A stretch of 64,000 nt of DNA from Marinibactrum halimedae (GTDB lineage: Bacteria > Pseudomonadota > Gammaproteobacteria > Pseudomonadales > Cellvibrionaceae), in the NCBI RefSeq assembly GCF_021234875.1, contig NZ_JAJQVM010000008.1, forward strand, positions 90,101 to 154,100. Reading direction: 5' to 3'. The number at the start of each line of letters is the position of its first letter. Position 1 is the stretch's first letter. A program made the translations under genes and the position numbers. Positions 38,897 to 48,576 of this stretch are shown piece after piece. The notes beneath the pieces are model-generated. The model searched no databases. It was not told where the DNA came from and saw nothing but the letters and a program-made list of their open reading frames with translations.

Positions 38897-39178
38897 CTAC
38901 TGATTAGCAAACGCCACTGCTTCTTCGGCTGAGGTAAACAGTTGCTGTGAAATTTCTTGTTGGCGATTGAGGCTAAAGGATTTGACGCAGTAGAAACGCT
39001 GACCGTAGTGGATTTCACTGGCGGTGGTGACATAGACATACAAACGATCTACATCGGTGTTTTGGACGGTAGCTTTGGTTCGCCAGTTGTTCACGTTCAA
39101 CTTATCGACACAGTTAGTTGATCGAATACCCAGAATGGGGTCTTGTGGTGCTACAAAATAATCAATGATTTTATGCAT
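38897..39178 (-). CDS. Small protein of unknown function, first gene of the tdh operon
   Basis: The 93-residue product has no signal or TM. It looks like a small mixed alpha/beta domain: LYVYVTTASEIHYGQRFYCV, followed by a C-terminal helix (SQQLFTSAEEAVAFANQ). It contains two Cys (STNCVDKL, FYCVKS). Position and strand place it in front of tdh-kbl and under the same divergent promoter region, so a role in threonine/glycine metabolism is possible. Family not recognised. Confidence 0.7.
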   Translation of the reverse strand: MHKIIDYFVAPQDPILGIRSTNCVDKLNVNNWRTKATVQNTDVDRLYVYVTTASEIHYGQRFYCVKSFSLNRQQEISQQLFTSAEEAVAFANQ

Positions 39179-39525
39179 GGCTGTGTTATCGCTGTTTTCT
39201 TGGGTGAATGCGTTGTTGAGGGGTAAGCGGTGCTTCTAGCACATTCGTTCAAATGAAAAGCGAGAAAACCAATAGCAGGGGTAAATCATTGTCTTAAGTA
39301 CCTGGAATGTAGAGCTTGTGTGTCACATGAGCGCATCTAAGATGTTTATGCATCGAAGGTGTCTATTTAACAGCCGTATCCAATAAATTTTTCTATATAA
39401 GAAATAATTCCGCTATAGTAGATTTGTGAATTCCTTAATGCAAGATTTTATTCCAATATGATGGAAAATTATTGCTGTATGTTAAACGGTTAATCTAACC
39501 AGTGAGGAACAAATTGGGTGTGCCA
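39179..39525. other. Divergent promoter region, tdh operon / XRE regulator
   Basis: No gene is seen in these 347 bases. TTCCA-N6-TGGAA (39451-39466) is the only clear dyad and could be an operator for the divergent XRE-cupin protein. The surroundings are AT-rich with several possible -10 boxes. Confidence 0.55.
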
Positions 39526-40113
39526 ATGAAACAGAATGAAATGGATAAAGCGGGTGATGCAGCAAGCGAAGTGCTTTGTGTGCGTGTGGCCCAGCTAAGA
39601 AAGCAACATAAAATGACATTAGATCAGTTGGCGGCCACCTCAGGGGTAAGCCGCTCTATGTTAAGCCAGATTGAAAGGGGGCAAGCTAACCCGACGCTTG
39701 CTGTTACGTTTCGTATTGCGCAGGCCTTTGGTATTTCTATTGGTGAGCTGGTAGATGTGCCGGGCAATAACCCCAGTATCGAGGTGGTGCATGGCGATGA
39801 TCCAAAAAATTTGTTTCGCTCTGACGATGACTGCCATATTCGAACGTTGTCGCCGATGCACATGGAGAAGAATGTTGAGTTTTATGAGCTGCGTTTAGGG
39901 CCCAATGCCAGTTTGGCCAGCGCCCCGCATTTTGAGGGAACACGAGAATTATTGACGATTACTCAAGGTAATGCCCAAGTCACTTCTGGAGAGGATGTCT
40001 GCAAACTCACTACCGGAGACTCGGCCCATTATCGAGCGGATATGGATCATATTATCTCTAATACGGGGAAAAAACCTCTGGTGGCCTATCTCGTGGTGAC
40101 GTACAAGGCTTAA
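39526..40113 (+). CDS. XRE-family transcriptional regulator with cupin domain
   Basis: About 195 residues. The N-terminal helix-turn-helix is MTLDQLAATSGVSRSMLSQI with ANPTLAVTFRIAQAFGIS. A C-terminal cupin domain follows (LASAPHFEGTRELLTITQGN, CKLTTGDSAHYRADMDHII). Regulators of this build sense small metabolites and often control amino acid or amine catabolism. Being divergent from the tdh-kbl operon, it is the natural candidate for its control. The ATG at 39526 is preferred over a GTG eight codons earlier; neither has a strong ribosome site. Confidence 0.9.
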   Translation: MKQNEMDKAGDAASEVLCVRVAQLRKQHKMTLDQLAATSGVSRSMLSQIERGQANPTLAVTFRIAQAFGISIGELVDVPGNNPSIEVVHGDDPKNLFRSDDDCHIRTLSPMHMEKNVEFYELRLGPNASLASAPHFEGTRELLTITQGNAQVTSGEDVCKLTTGDSAHYRADMDHIISNTGKKPLVAYLVVTYKA

Positions 40114-40135
40114 TACATTAATGCATTAAGCCTTG
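40104..40135. terminator. Hairpin overlapping the regulator stop
   Basis: CAAGGCTTAAT and ATTAAGCCTTG form an 11-bp stem around the stop codon. It lacks a T run and separates the convergent regulator and MBOAT genes. Confidence 0.5.
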
Positions 40136-40174
40136 AGAAACGGTGTCTTTGAAAATGATTAAATCTGAAACCTA

Positions 40175-41584
40175 TTAGAATTGAAAATAGACAAAAGGAG
40201 AAGCATCTTCCGGTGCGAAAATGACAATCATCAATGTGGTGATTGATAACGCATAGGCAGTATGGAAGCGGGTAATGCCGACATCAGGATAAGACATGAG
40301 AGGCTTCGCCTTAATGATGTATAAGCTATGCCAAATAAATAATAATGCAAAAATGGCTAAGCTCGGAGTGTGATACCACTGGATGCCTTGTTGAAAAGTG
40401 AACATGCCTTGTAAGAACTGGCTCGAAATTTCAAAGGTTTCCGCCCGAAAAGGAATCCATAACAGGCAGACAAACAAAAATGTGAGGCTCCAACCAAACA
40501 ACGCATTTGCTGTGGGTAAATTGGATTTAAAGGTGCGGGCGATAGATGTGGTTTCCCAGAGTTTATGAATGGCTAAAGCCATTCCGTGTAAAAAGCCCCA
40601 GAGCACAAAATTCCAACTGGCCCCATGCCAAAGTCCTCCGAGAACCATGGTCGCGATAAGATTAAAGTAAGTGCGATGTAGTCCTTTACGGTTACCACCG
40701 AGGGAAATGTACAGGTAATCACGCAGCCAGAAAGAAAGGGATTTATGCCAGCGTCGCCAAAATTCCGTAATTGATCGTGAAATGTAAGGCATACGGAAGT
40801 TTTCGGGGAGTTCAAAGCCGAAGATCCGAGCAATACCAATGGCCATTAGGGAGTAGCCCGCAAAGTCTCCGAAGATTTGACCTGCAAAGGCGAGCATGGC
40901 CAACCATAACGTGCCGGCAGAATACAGGGTGGGTTCGGCAAATATGGGGTCGGCAAATTGACGTAAAGTGTCGGCGAAGATGACTTTTTGAATGGCGCCG
41001 CCTAAAAATAACTGTGCCCCGACAATGACGTTTTCCTTGCGGATACGGATGTCTTTATCCAATTGAGGCAAAAAGTCCACTGCTCGCACAATAGGCCCTG
41101 CAACCAGTTGAGGAAAAAACGAAACGTATAACAAGAACTTGGTCAGAGAGTGGCAATGGGAAATATTACCTCTGTACAGATCTATGGAATAACTGACGGC
41201 CTGGAAAATATAGAATGAGATACCAACGGGTAACGTGATTTCCCAAAAGACACTTTTCTCAATACCCAACACACCATAAAAGCTGCCGACAAAAAAGTTA
41301 AAGTATTTGAAAAAGGCTAAGGTGCCTAAGCTGATCACCAAGCTCAGTTGTAAATACCGTTTCTTTTTTAGCGGGTCGTTGGTTTCGACCATTTTATTGC
41401 CCAGCCACCAAGCCGTGAAGCTGGCAAAAAACAGCAGCAGCATGAAACGATAATCCCACCAGCCGTAAAAGAAATAACTGGCGATGAGAAGAAGATAGGT
41501 TCTGGTGGTATTACCGCGAGCGATAATAAAAGACGCAAGCAGAACGGATAGGAAAATCAAAAAAGCAATAGAGGTAAAGATCAC
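40175..41584 (-). CDS. MBOAT-family polysaccharide O-acyltransferase
   Basis: The 469-residue polytopic membrane protein resembles AlgI: LVAGPIVRAVDFLPQL, GFELPENFRMPYISRSITEF and WRRWHKSLSFWLRDYLYISL. The catalytic-His region is LGGLWHGASWNFVLWGFLHG. AlgI-type enzymes move acyl groups across the inner membrane to exopolysaccharide-acetylating proteins. It overlaps by four bases the SGNH gene upstream, the usual periplasmic partner. No polysaccharide synthase is nearby, so the acceptor is unknown. Confidence 0.94.
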   Translation of the reverse strand: MIFTSIAFLIFLSVLLASFIIARGNTTRTYLLLIASYFFYGWWDYRFMLLLFFASFTAWWLGNKMVETNDPLKKKRYLQLSLVISLGTLAFFKYFNFFVGSFYGVLGIEKSVFWEITLPVGISFYIFQAVSYSIDLYRGNISHCHSLTKFLLYVSFFPQLVAGPIVRAVDFLPQLDKDIRIRKENVIVGAQLFLGGAIQKVIFADTLRQFADPIFAEPTLYSAGTLWLAMLAFAGQIFGDFAGYSLMAIGIARIFGFELPENFRMPYISRSITEFWRRWHKSLSFWLRDYLYISLGGNRKGLHRTYFNLIATMVLGGLWHGASWNFVLWGFLHGMALAIHKLWETTSIARTFKSNLPTANALFGWSLTFLFVCLLWIPFRAETFEISSQFLQGMFTFQQGIQWYHTPSLAIFALLFIWHSLYIIKAKPLMSYPDVGITRFHTAYALSITTLMIVIFAPEDASPFVYFQF

Positions 41585-42690
41585 TTCTGTGCCACTCCTT
41601 GGATAAGAAGATGTTCTTGAATAATGGGAACTAATGCATCCGCAACGACTTTGTGGCCAATGGGATTTAGGTGCCCGTCACCTGGAATTAAATTATGAAA
41701 TCCCAATGGTAACTCTTTCGTTGTTTGATAGTGCTGAACAAGAGTGGGGGTTAGGTCGTATACCGGGACTTGAGCGATTTGGGCGGCACCCTTAAAGGCA
41801 TCACCCTCGTTTAAGTCGGTTGTGAGAGAGACCTTTCCATTTTCTAAAAACTGAATGTTGTCATAAAAGACGACAACTAGCTGGCCATCACTTTCTCGTT
41901 TAATTTTTTCCAAAATTAAGGCTAAACGGTCGATCCCATCAGAGACAATCAAGCTGGCAATATCAAGAGTAGGCGCTGATTGTGTGAGGGCAGTGTTTTC
42001 TGATGAAAATGCGTATTTCAGCTTTCTAACACTTTCACGATAATCGCTTATAGCATCGTTAGCGATGGGTTTAAGTTTTCTCATTAAATGGGTGAACAGA
42101 GCCGAGTGTTGCATAAAGGGTTCTAGTTTTTTCTTGATTTGGTCGGCGCTGGAGACTTTCGGCAAGATGTCTATGAGAGTCCCGTTTTCGTCTCTTATTA
42201 ATTGCGTCGCACCAGAAACCAAACCGATCATCTCACCTGGGTGTAAAAATAAGATAGACAGCTGCGGCTTGGACGATTGTTTTATGCGTTGTAAAACCAG
42301 CGGGTAATGGGACGGATTATATGAAGAATGCCCGCCATTAATGATCTCAATTTCATTTAAAGTCTGCTCAATGTGGGCCGCAAACGAGTCGGTATAATGC
42401 ACTTGTTTTGATTCCACAATGGAATCGCCTAATACCACAACATGCTGTTTGCTGGGGGAGACGGCCTGATCAATTAAGCCCAACTCATTGGTTTTATTGT
42501 AAGCCCATCCTTCTTTCCCAAGCATGATCCAGCTGTTGGGAAGATAACGATAGCCCAGTTCAGGGTCAAAAGTTTGAATAGAAGGAGAAGTGACGGCCAC
42601 ACGAACAATGAGTTCGGCCGACAGCAACGCCAGAATAATGGCCAATGCCACAGCGATGAATGATGAAGAGAAAGGTTTAGATGAATTCAT
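41581..42690 (-). CDS. SGNH/GDSL-like membrane-anchored acyltransferase partner
   Basis: The 369-residue product has one N-terminal TM (SFIAVALAIILALLSAELIV) and a periplasmic SGNH domain: HVVVLGDSIVESKQV (Ser nucleophile), GGHSSYNPSHYP, LFLHPGEM and the C-terminal GDGHLNPIGH with the Asp-x-x-His dyad. Its stop overlaps the MBOAT start by four bases (ATGA). The pair resembles AlgI with AlgJ/AlgX and should acylate an extracellular glycan. Confidence 0.85.
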   Translation of the reverse strand: MNSSKPFSSSFIAVALAIILALLSAELIVRVAVTSPSIQTFDPELGYRYLPNSWIMLGKEGWAYNKTNELGLIDQAVSPSKQHVVVLGDSIVESKQVHYTDSFAAHIEQTLNEIEIINGGHSSYNPSHYPLVLQRIKQSSKPQLSILFLHPGEMIGLVSGATQLIRDENGTLIDILPKVSSADQIKKKLEPFMQHSALFTHLMRKLKPIANDAISDYRESVRKLKYAFSSENTALTQSAPTLDIASLIVSDGIDRLALILEKIKRESDGQLVVVFYDNIQFLENGKVSLTTDLNEGDAFKGAAQIAQVPVYDLTPTLVQHYQTTKELPLGFHNLIPGDGHLNPIGHKVVADALVPIIQEHLLIQGVAQK

Positions 42691-43130
42691 TCCTTATGAT
42701 CCTACCCGTGTTCCGTGGCGTGCGTGAAAGAAACGGCTCATGGCAATGGTGCTTTGAGTGATTAAACAATCCTGCATAGAGATACTTACAACTGAATGGG
42801 TTTTTGGCAAGCGTGTTAATAAACCTCAATTGTATCGTTGGCAAACTAACGAATCTTATAACCAAATACGTTGAGATAGTTCATGTTACTAAATTTATAG
42901 GCTTATGAAATCCTTTTAGAGCGCTATTTTCCAGCCTACCTTTACCCAATATTGGTGTTTCTTGAGTCGTCACTGCCTACGCGCCGGTATCATAATTACA
43001 TTGTCATGGTCGGATCAATGTTTTTTTAGATTAAAAAGTGATCACACTTATTGGGTGAGAGCACTGTTATTGAGTTATTCCAGTGGGGTTATGTCATTGG
43101 GGTTATGTCATTGGAGGTATGTCGTTAGGT
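42691..43130. other. Intergenic region with a triple 14-bp tandem repeat
   Basis: No gene is seen in these 440 bases. At 43085-43126, GGGGTTATGTCATT occurs twice perfectly and a third time as GGAGGTATGTCGTT, directly downstream of the diguanylate cyclase stop. Confidence 0.7.
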
Positions 43131-44225
43131 TTACTTTTCGACTGCTACGCAGTTTCGTCCATTTTGTTTTGCGGCATACATGGCTTTGTCTGCTCGTTCC
43201 ACTAAGGCTTTACCGTTCTCCGATAGCTCCTCGGGGGTGAGAACCTGTTTGGTTTTGCGGGCTTTCCATGTACTCACTCCGGCTGAGACCGTAAGAGGAA
43301 TAGTTTGCTCACCCATAGTGAGTGACTCTTGTGCTACCGCATGTCGAATCCGTTCGGCAATCAGTATTGCCTGTTTGGACTCGGTTCCCGGCATGAGAAC
43401 GATGAATTCCTCGCCACCATAGCGACATAAGATATCCGTTTTGCGCAGTTGCTGGCCGATGCGTTTTGCTAGGAATTGGAGGCAGAGGTCGCCGGCCATA
43501 TGTCCGAAGGTATCATTAATATGCTTAAAGTGATCTGCATCAATAAATAAGCAGGAGAGGTGGCCATGATTGCGATTGGCGCGGTCGAGTTCCTGTTCCA
43601 TGGCTCGATCAAAGTAGCGCCGATTGCCAACACCTGTCAGTGTGTCTAATTGTCCTTGCAGTTCCAGTCGCTCCCAAGAAATGCTGTTTTGCAAGCACAT
43701 CACAATCAATGAGCTGAGGTGTGAGAGAAAATCGGCGGATTTGTCAGGGGTGAACCGAGTTGCTTCAGAGCTGGCAAGGTGAAGGCTGCCAACCAAGCGA
43801 TGCTGCCTTATTAGGGGTAATAGAGCGGCGCTACCGACATTCGGGGCCCCCGGAAACAGCCGTGTTGAGGTCAGCACATCAACCTCTTGTAATGTCACAC
43901 GGGGCTCGCCTGTGTAGATTTTTTCGTAAAACTCTGGACTGGAGCGAAGCTGTAATCGGCTCTGGTAGTGATCTATACCCAATGAGGTAATGAGTCCTTC
44001 TAGTGATCCATCTTCATCCAATAAAAATACGCTGGACGAGGCGAGCCTGAAGTGTCTACAGGCGTCATCGAGCAATAGATGCAAGAGATCTTGCAGGCCA
44101 GTGGCGGACAGTAATTTGAATTCGAATTGGTGAAAGTGCTCTTGAATCCGCTGGTTTTCTTCGATGCGATCTAGGAGCTGTTGCACAATGGCGCGAAGTC
44201 GTTTGTTTTCGTTTTCTATGCTCAT
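43131..44225 (-). CDS. Diguanylate cyclase with N-terminal DUF484/GAF-like domain
   Basis: About 364 residues from the ATG two codons after the in-frame GTG. A short N-terminal coiled coil (ENENKRLRAIVQQLLDRIEE) leads into a DUF484/GAF-like sensor (LLHLLLDDACRHFRLASSSV, RLVGSLHLASSEATRF). The GGDEF domain follows: LDTLTGVGNRRYFDRAMEQE and CRYGGEEFIVLMPG. The active motif is GGEEF, and an inhibitory RXXD (RKTD) lies exactly five residues before it, so product inhibition by c-di-GMP is expected. It is cytosolic, with no TM. The ligand of the sensor is unknown. Confidence 0.93.
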   Translation of the reverse strand: MSIENENKRLRAIVQQLLDRIEENQRIQEHFHQFEFKLLSATGLQDLLHLLLDDACRHFRLASSSVFLLDEDGSLEGLITSLGIDHYQSRLQLRSSPEFYEKIYTGEPRVTLQEVDVLTSTRLFPGAPNVGSAALLPLIRQHRLVGSLHLASSEATRFTPDKSADFLSHLSSLIVMCLQNSISWERLELQGQLDTLTGVGNRRYFDRAMEQELDRANRNHGHLSCLFIDADHFKHINDTFGHMAGDLCLQFLAKRIGQQLRKTDILCRYGGEEFIVLMPGTESKQAILIAERIRHAVAQESLTMGEQTIPLTVSAGVSTWKARKTKQVLTPEELSENGKALVERADKAMYAAKQNGRNCVAVEK

Positions 44226-44467
44226 TTCCACGATGGCTCAACCGTAGCAAAAGGAAAGTGGTGAAGCGTTATGACACGCTTTGTCTCTATGGGAATGCCT
44301 GTTGAAGATGAATGCTCAACGGTCCTTGTGAATAGTATCGGCCAATGCCTGGTGGAATTAAGCTCTCCGGGCAGCTTACTGCATGATCTTATTTATAAAT
44401 CATTTCTGGGGCAGATTATTCTTGAGTGAAATGACTTCCTGTTGAAAGCATCTTGTTTGAAAAGGCC

Positions 44468-45517
44468 TTAACCACCTGTTGCATTCATAAAGCGCACCAC
44501 TTGCGGCTCGTCATCGGACAAGGAAAAGTGGTGTCGTTCAGGTTTGATGGACATTGCGTTAATAATAGCGCTTTTAAGGCGCTCAGGCTCACCGGGATGA
44601 TTGCGTTGAATGGCTTTGAGGTCGGCGCTGTGGTCATTACCCAAGCATAATAAAAGCTTCCCTTCGGCGCTGACTCGAACCCGGTTACAGCTGCCGCAGA
44701 AGTTTTCACTGTGAGGGGAAATAAAACCGATGCGGCTGTTCGATCCAGAAATACCCCAATAACGAGAAGGGCCGCCGGTTTGAACACCAATTGGGGAAAG
44801 GTCAAAGCGCTCGCCGATGCGCTCACGAAGCGCCTCACTACTTAAAAACTCTTCTTTACGACTGTGTTCGGAGATGGACCCCAATGGCATTTCTTCAATA
44901 AAGCTGATATCCAGCCCATTTTCTAAGGCAAATTGAACGAGGTCTTGAACTTCGTCACTGTTGCGGTTTTTCAAGATAACAGCATTGAGTTTAATACGCT
45001 CGATACCGGCATTTTGGGCGGCCGTAATGCCTTTTAAAACAGTGTCTAAATCGCCGATTCGGGTTAATGCACGAAAACGGTCTGGCTGTAAGCTATCGAG
45101 GCTGACGTTAATACGTTTAACACCGGCATCGGCTAAAGATTGGGCGTAGGTGGTTAACCGAGAGCCATTGGTGGTTAGAGTTAACTCTTGCAGAGCGCTT
45201 TGGCCCAAGTGGCTACCTAATGACTCGAATAAATGGATGACATCACGTCGAATCAAAGGCTCTCCTCCTGTGATTCGAATACGCTCGACACCTAAGTCAA
45301 TAAATGCCTTACCAATGCTAGCCAATTCTTCTAGGGTGCAAAGTTGAGCTCTGGGTAGAAAAGTCATCTCTTCTGCCATGCAATAGACGCAGCGGAAGTC
45401 GCAGCGATCGGTCACAGAGAGGCGAAGATAAGTGATGCGACGGCCAAACCCATCAATGAGGGAATCTGTGGGAGTGGCGAGAGTTGGTAAGGTTTCGGTC
45501 ATGGTTTTATTGGTCAT
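44468..45517 (-). CDS. moaA: GTP 3',8-cyclase MoaA
   Basis: About 349 residues. It has the radical SAM motif CDFRCVYC, the second cluster motif CGSCNRVRVSAEGKLLLCLG and the essential C-terminal Gly-Gly (FMNATGG). MoaA starts molybdenum cofactor synthesis from GTP. It lies divergent from nasA, whose product needs this cofactor. The frame is open 14 codons further upstream; MTNKTMTETL is a plausible start, but no ribosome site is clear. Confidence 0.95.
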   Translation of the reverse strand: MTNKTMTETLPTLATPTDSLIDGFGRRITYLRLSVTDRCDFRCVYCMAEEMTFLPRAQLCTLEELASIGKAFIDLGVERIRITGGEPLIRRDVIHLFESLGSHLGQSALQELTLTTNGSRLTTYAQSLADAGVKRINVSLDSLQPDRFRALTRIGDLDTVLKGITAAQNAGIERIKLNAVILKNRNSDEVQDLVQFALENGLDISFIEEMPLGSISEHSRKEEFLSSEALRERIGERFDLSPIGVQTGGPSRYWGISGSNSRIGFISPHSENFCGSCNRVRVSAEGKLLLCLGNDHSADLKAIQRNHPGEPERLKSAIINAMSIKPERHHFSLSDDEPQVVRFMNATGG

Positions 45518-45873
45518 GAATATATCGTGGGCCGTTTCTGCTTGCTTTTCAAGCACCATTTACGCCATAGGGTATTCAGGTATACGCCAAATGACATTAT
45601 GAAGCAAAAGCCATGTTCATTAATGATGCCTTTTTAATTCTTTTCTATTTTTTGCTTTATTTTGGTTCAATTTTAAGAATTCATTTTTGTTATTTTTTAG
45701 AGCATATTTTTGATTTTTGCTTCAATAAGAGACTTTTTAGGTGGTGTTTACGATCTTAGGTATTGATAGTGATGTGTGCTAAGTCGTTTTTTTGCACAGA
45801 TGCGGCGCAATTCTTCGAAGCTGGTTTGCTTATTGCTTGAGTTGGTTATGGACATAGTATGTGGAGACCCTCT
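45518..45873. other. Divergent promoter region moaA / nasA
   Basis: These 356 bases are extremely AT-rich (runs of T and A around 45630-45740). No gene and no GG-N10-GC sigma-54 promoter was found here, unlike before nirB. Confidence 0.5.
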
Positions 45874-48576
45874 GTGACGACTAAGCGCGAAAACTGGATT
45901 AAAACCACTTGTGCCTATTGTGGGGTAGGTTGTGGAGTTGAGGCTCAGGTCCAGAGTTACGATGAGCTGGGGAATGCGCGTGTCAAAGTCCGTGGTGATA
46001 AAACCCACCCGGCCAATTACGGTCGTTTATGTTCTAAAGGGTTGGCTTTGGGTGATACCTTGGTGGGAGAGGGGCGTTTGCTTCACCCTTCCATTCACGG
46101 TATGCGTGCCAGTTGGGATCACAGCTTAGATTATGTCGCCAAGGGTTTTCGCAAGATTATTGATCAGCATGGGCCGGACTCTGTTGCGTTTTATGTGTCT
46201 GGCCAGTTACTTACCGAAGATTACTATGTGGCCAATAAGCTTATGAAGGGCTTTATTGGTAGCGGCAATATTGATACGAATTCGCGTTTGTGCATGTCCT
46301 CCAGTGTGGCAGGTCATAAGCGCGCTTTTGGTACTGATACGGTGCCGAATGTGTACGCTGATTTTGAGCAGGCGAATTTGGTGGTGATGGTGGGTTCAAA
46401 TTTAGCCTGGTGTCATCCGGTATTGTATCAGCGTTTGGTGGCGGCCAAATCTCAGCGCCCTTCTATGAAGATTGTGGTGATTGACCCAAGAAAAACCGAC
46501 ACCTGTTCATTGGCTGATTTGCATTTGCCCATTAAGTCTGGGACGGATGTTGCTCTGTTTAATGGCCTTTTGGCGGCCGTTGTGGCATCTGAGGCCTTCG
46601 ATAAAGAGTATGTGGATCGCCATGTAGAGGGTGTTGAGAAAGCCGTTGCTGCGGCGAAAGTGGATGCGCCCTCCATTGAGGAAACGGCAGAGTTGGTGGG
46701 GGTGTCGTGTGATGACTTGGCGTGTTTCTACGATTGGGTCATCGAAACACCCAAAACCCTCACTCTTTATTCTCAGGGGGTCAATCAATCCAGTGCGGGG
46801 GTGGATAAAGTCAATGCCATTCTTAATACCCATCTTGTTACTGGGCGCATAGGTAAGCCCGGTTCAGGCCCATTTTCGGTCACCGGTCAGCCCAATGCTA
46901 TGGGCGGACGTGAGGTGGGAGGCTTGGCCAATACCTTAGCATCGCACCTTGAGTTTGATGATGAAGAAGCGCGCGAACGAGTCAGTCAATTTTGGAAGGC
47001 GGAGCGATTGGCGACAGCGCCAGGCTTGCCGGCGGTGTCGTTGTTTGATGCCATTGCCGAGGGAAAAGTCAAAGCGGTTTGGGTGATGGCAACCAACCCA
47101 GCTGTGAGTTTACCCAATGCGGATGCGGTAAAGGTGGCGCTTGAATCTTGCGAGCTGGTGGTTGTATCAGACTGTGTTTCGAAAAATGACACCTTAAACT
47201 TTGCGCACGTGGCGTTGCCGGCGACGGGTTGGGGTGAGAAATCGGGAGTGGTAACCAATTCGGAGCGGCGAATGTCTCGTCAGCGGGCGCTTGTGCCGGC
47301 GGCGGGTGAGGCTAAACCTGATTGGTGGATTATCAGTGAAGTGGCTAAGCGAATGGGGTATGCCGAAGCCTTTGATTACCAAAGCGCTGCTGAAATTTTT
47401 CAAGAATACGCCGCTATGACCGGTTTGGCGGCGCAGATGGGGCGTGACTTAGACATCAGTCCGCTTAAGCTGATGGATGAAGAAGATTACAACGCCATGC
47501 CGCCTCAACAGTGGCCATTAAAAAGTCCAGATAGTCATACGCAACATAAACGTTTTTTTAGTGAAGGTGGTTTTTTTACACCGGATGCTCGGGGGCGTTG
47601 TATTGCGGTCTCCTATCAAGAACCTAAAACGGCAACATCAAATGAATTTCCTCTGATTTTGAATACGGGTCGTTTGCGTGACCAGTGGCATACCATGACT
47701 CGGACGGGGTTGCCGCCAAAACTCAATGCTCATCGGCCTGAGCCAGAGCTGCATGTTCACCCATTGGATGCCAAGGCGGAAAGCATTGTTGAAGGGAGCA
47801 TTGCGGAAGTATCGAGTTCGGTAGGTCGGTTGCGAGTTCGGGTTCGCTTTACATTGGATCAGCGTCGTGGCGAAGTGTATATGCCTATTCACTGGAGTGA
47901 TGCGAACTCTTCCGATGGTCGAGTGAGTCAATTGGTGACTCCTGAGGTAGACCCAATATCGGCTCAACCGGAATCGAAATTTACGCCTGTGGCGATCTCT
48001 CCGTGGCACTATAAAAGCTGTGCGTTAGTGGCCGTGAGGGACCCCATCGATGCGATGGCTTATGGTTATTGGGTGCAGCAGCGAATTGAGAACGGCTACC
48101 TTTACTACATTGCTGATGAGGTGTGCCCTGATCAGTTGCAGAAACAAATAGAGCGGTGTTTACCGCGAAACGATGCGAACCAGAAAACCTTAACGCGTTT
48201 GGATTTTGAAGACCCAAAACGAGGAGTGGTGCGGCAGGCCCGGTTTGAACATCAGCCTCAAAAGCGTTTGTTGGATGCTTGTGTGGTTGGGCCTTCGTTA
48301 GACTCTCAGCAGTATGAATGGTTTGTGCAAATACTGGCGGCTCCGGTCAGTGTGGATGTGCAAAAAACATTGCTAAGTGGTGTGGCTAGTGGCTCGTTGG
48401 CAGAGGGGCGTATTGTGTGTGCCTGTAAGCAAGTGGGTATTCAGCGAATTATTGATGGCATGGTGCAGTGTGGCTCTGTGCATGCGTTGAGTGCTTTAAC
48501 GGGGGCGGGCACGGGATGTGGTTCGTGTTTGCCGGAATTACAGCAGTTGTGGGCCGAGCATCAAGATAGCGCCTGA
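45874..48576 (+). CDS. nasA: Assimilatory nitrate reductase catalytic subunit
   Basis: About 900 residues from a GTG behind GGAGA; an ATG five codons earlier (45859) is possible. The N-terminal 4Fe-4S motif is C13/C16/C20...C53. The molybdopterin domain follows with FIGSGNIDTNSRLCMSSSVA, LVVMVGSNLAWCHPVLYQRL and GQPNAMGGREVGG. The C-terminal MoCo domain contains LNTGRLRDQWHTMTRTG. The last 60 residues form a BFD-like [2Fe-2S] domain (IVCACKQVG ... GTGCGSCLPEL) that accepts electrons. It reduces nitrate to nitrite in the cytosol. nirBD follow after a 613-base gap with their own promoter. Confidence 0.95.
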   Translation: MTTKRENWIKTTCAYCGVGCGVEAQVQSYDELGNARVKVRGDKTHPANYGRLCSKGLALGDTLVGEGRLLHPSIHGMRASWDHSLDYVAKGFRKIIDQHGPDSVAFYVSGQLLTEDYYVANKLMKGFIGSGNIDTNSRLCMSSSVAGHKRAFGTDTVPNVYADFEQANLVVMVGSNLAWCHPVLYQRLVAAKSQRPSMKIVVIDPRKTDTCSLADLHLPIKSGTDVALFNGLLAAVVASEAFDKEYVDRHVEGVEKAVAAAKVDAPSIEETAELVGVSCDDLACFYDWVIETPKTLTLYSQGVNQSSAGVDKVNAILNTHLVTGRIGKPGSGPFSVTGQPNAMGGREVGGLANTLASHLEFDDEEARERVSQFWKAERLATAPGLPAVSLFDAIAEGKVKAVWVMATNPAVSLPNADAVKVALESCELVVVSDCVSKNDTLNFAHVALPATGWGEKSGVVTNSERRMSRQRALVPAAGEAKPDWWIISEVAKRMGYAEAFDYQSAAEIFQEYAAMTGLAAQMGRDLDISPLKLMDEEDYNAMPPQQWPLKSPDSHTQHKRFFSEGGFFTPDARGRCIAVSYQEPKTATSNEFPLILNTGRLRDQWHTMTRTGLPPKLNAHRPEPELHVHPLDAKAESIVEGSIAEVSSSVGRLRVRVRFTLDQRRGEVYMPIHWSDANSSDGRVSQLVTPEVDPISAQPESKFTPVAISPWHYKSCALVAVRDPIDAMAYGYWVQQRIENGYLYYIADEVCPDQLQKQIERCLPRNDANQKTLTRLDFEDPKRGVVRQARFEHQPQKRLLDACVVGPSLDSQQYEWFVQILAAPVSVDVQKTLLSGVASGSLAEGRIVCACKQVGIQRIIDGMVQCGSVHALSALTGAGTGCGSCLPELQQLWAEHQDSA

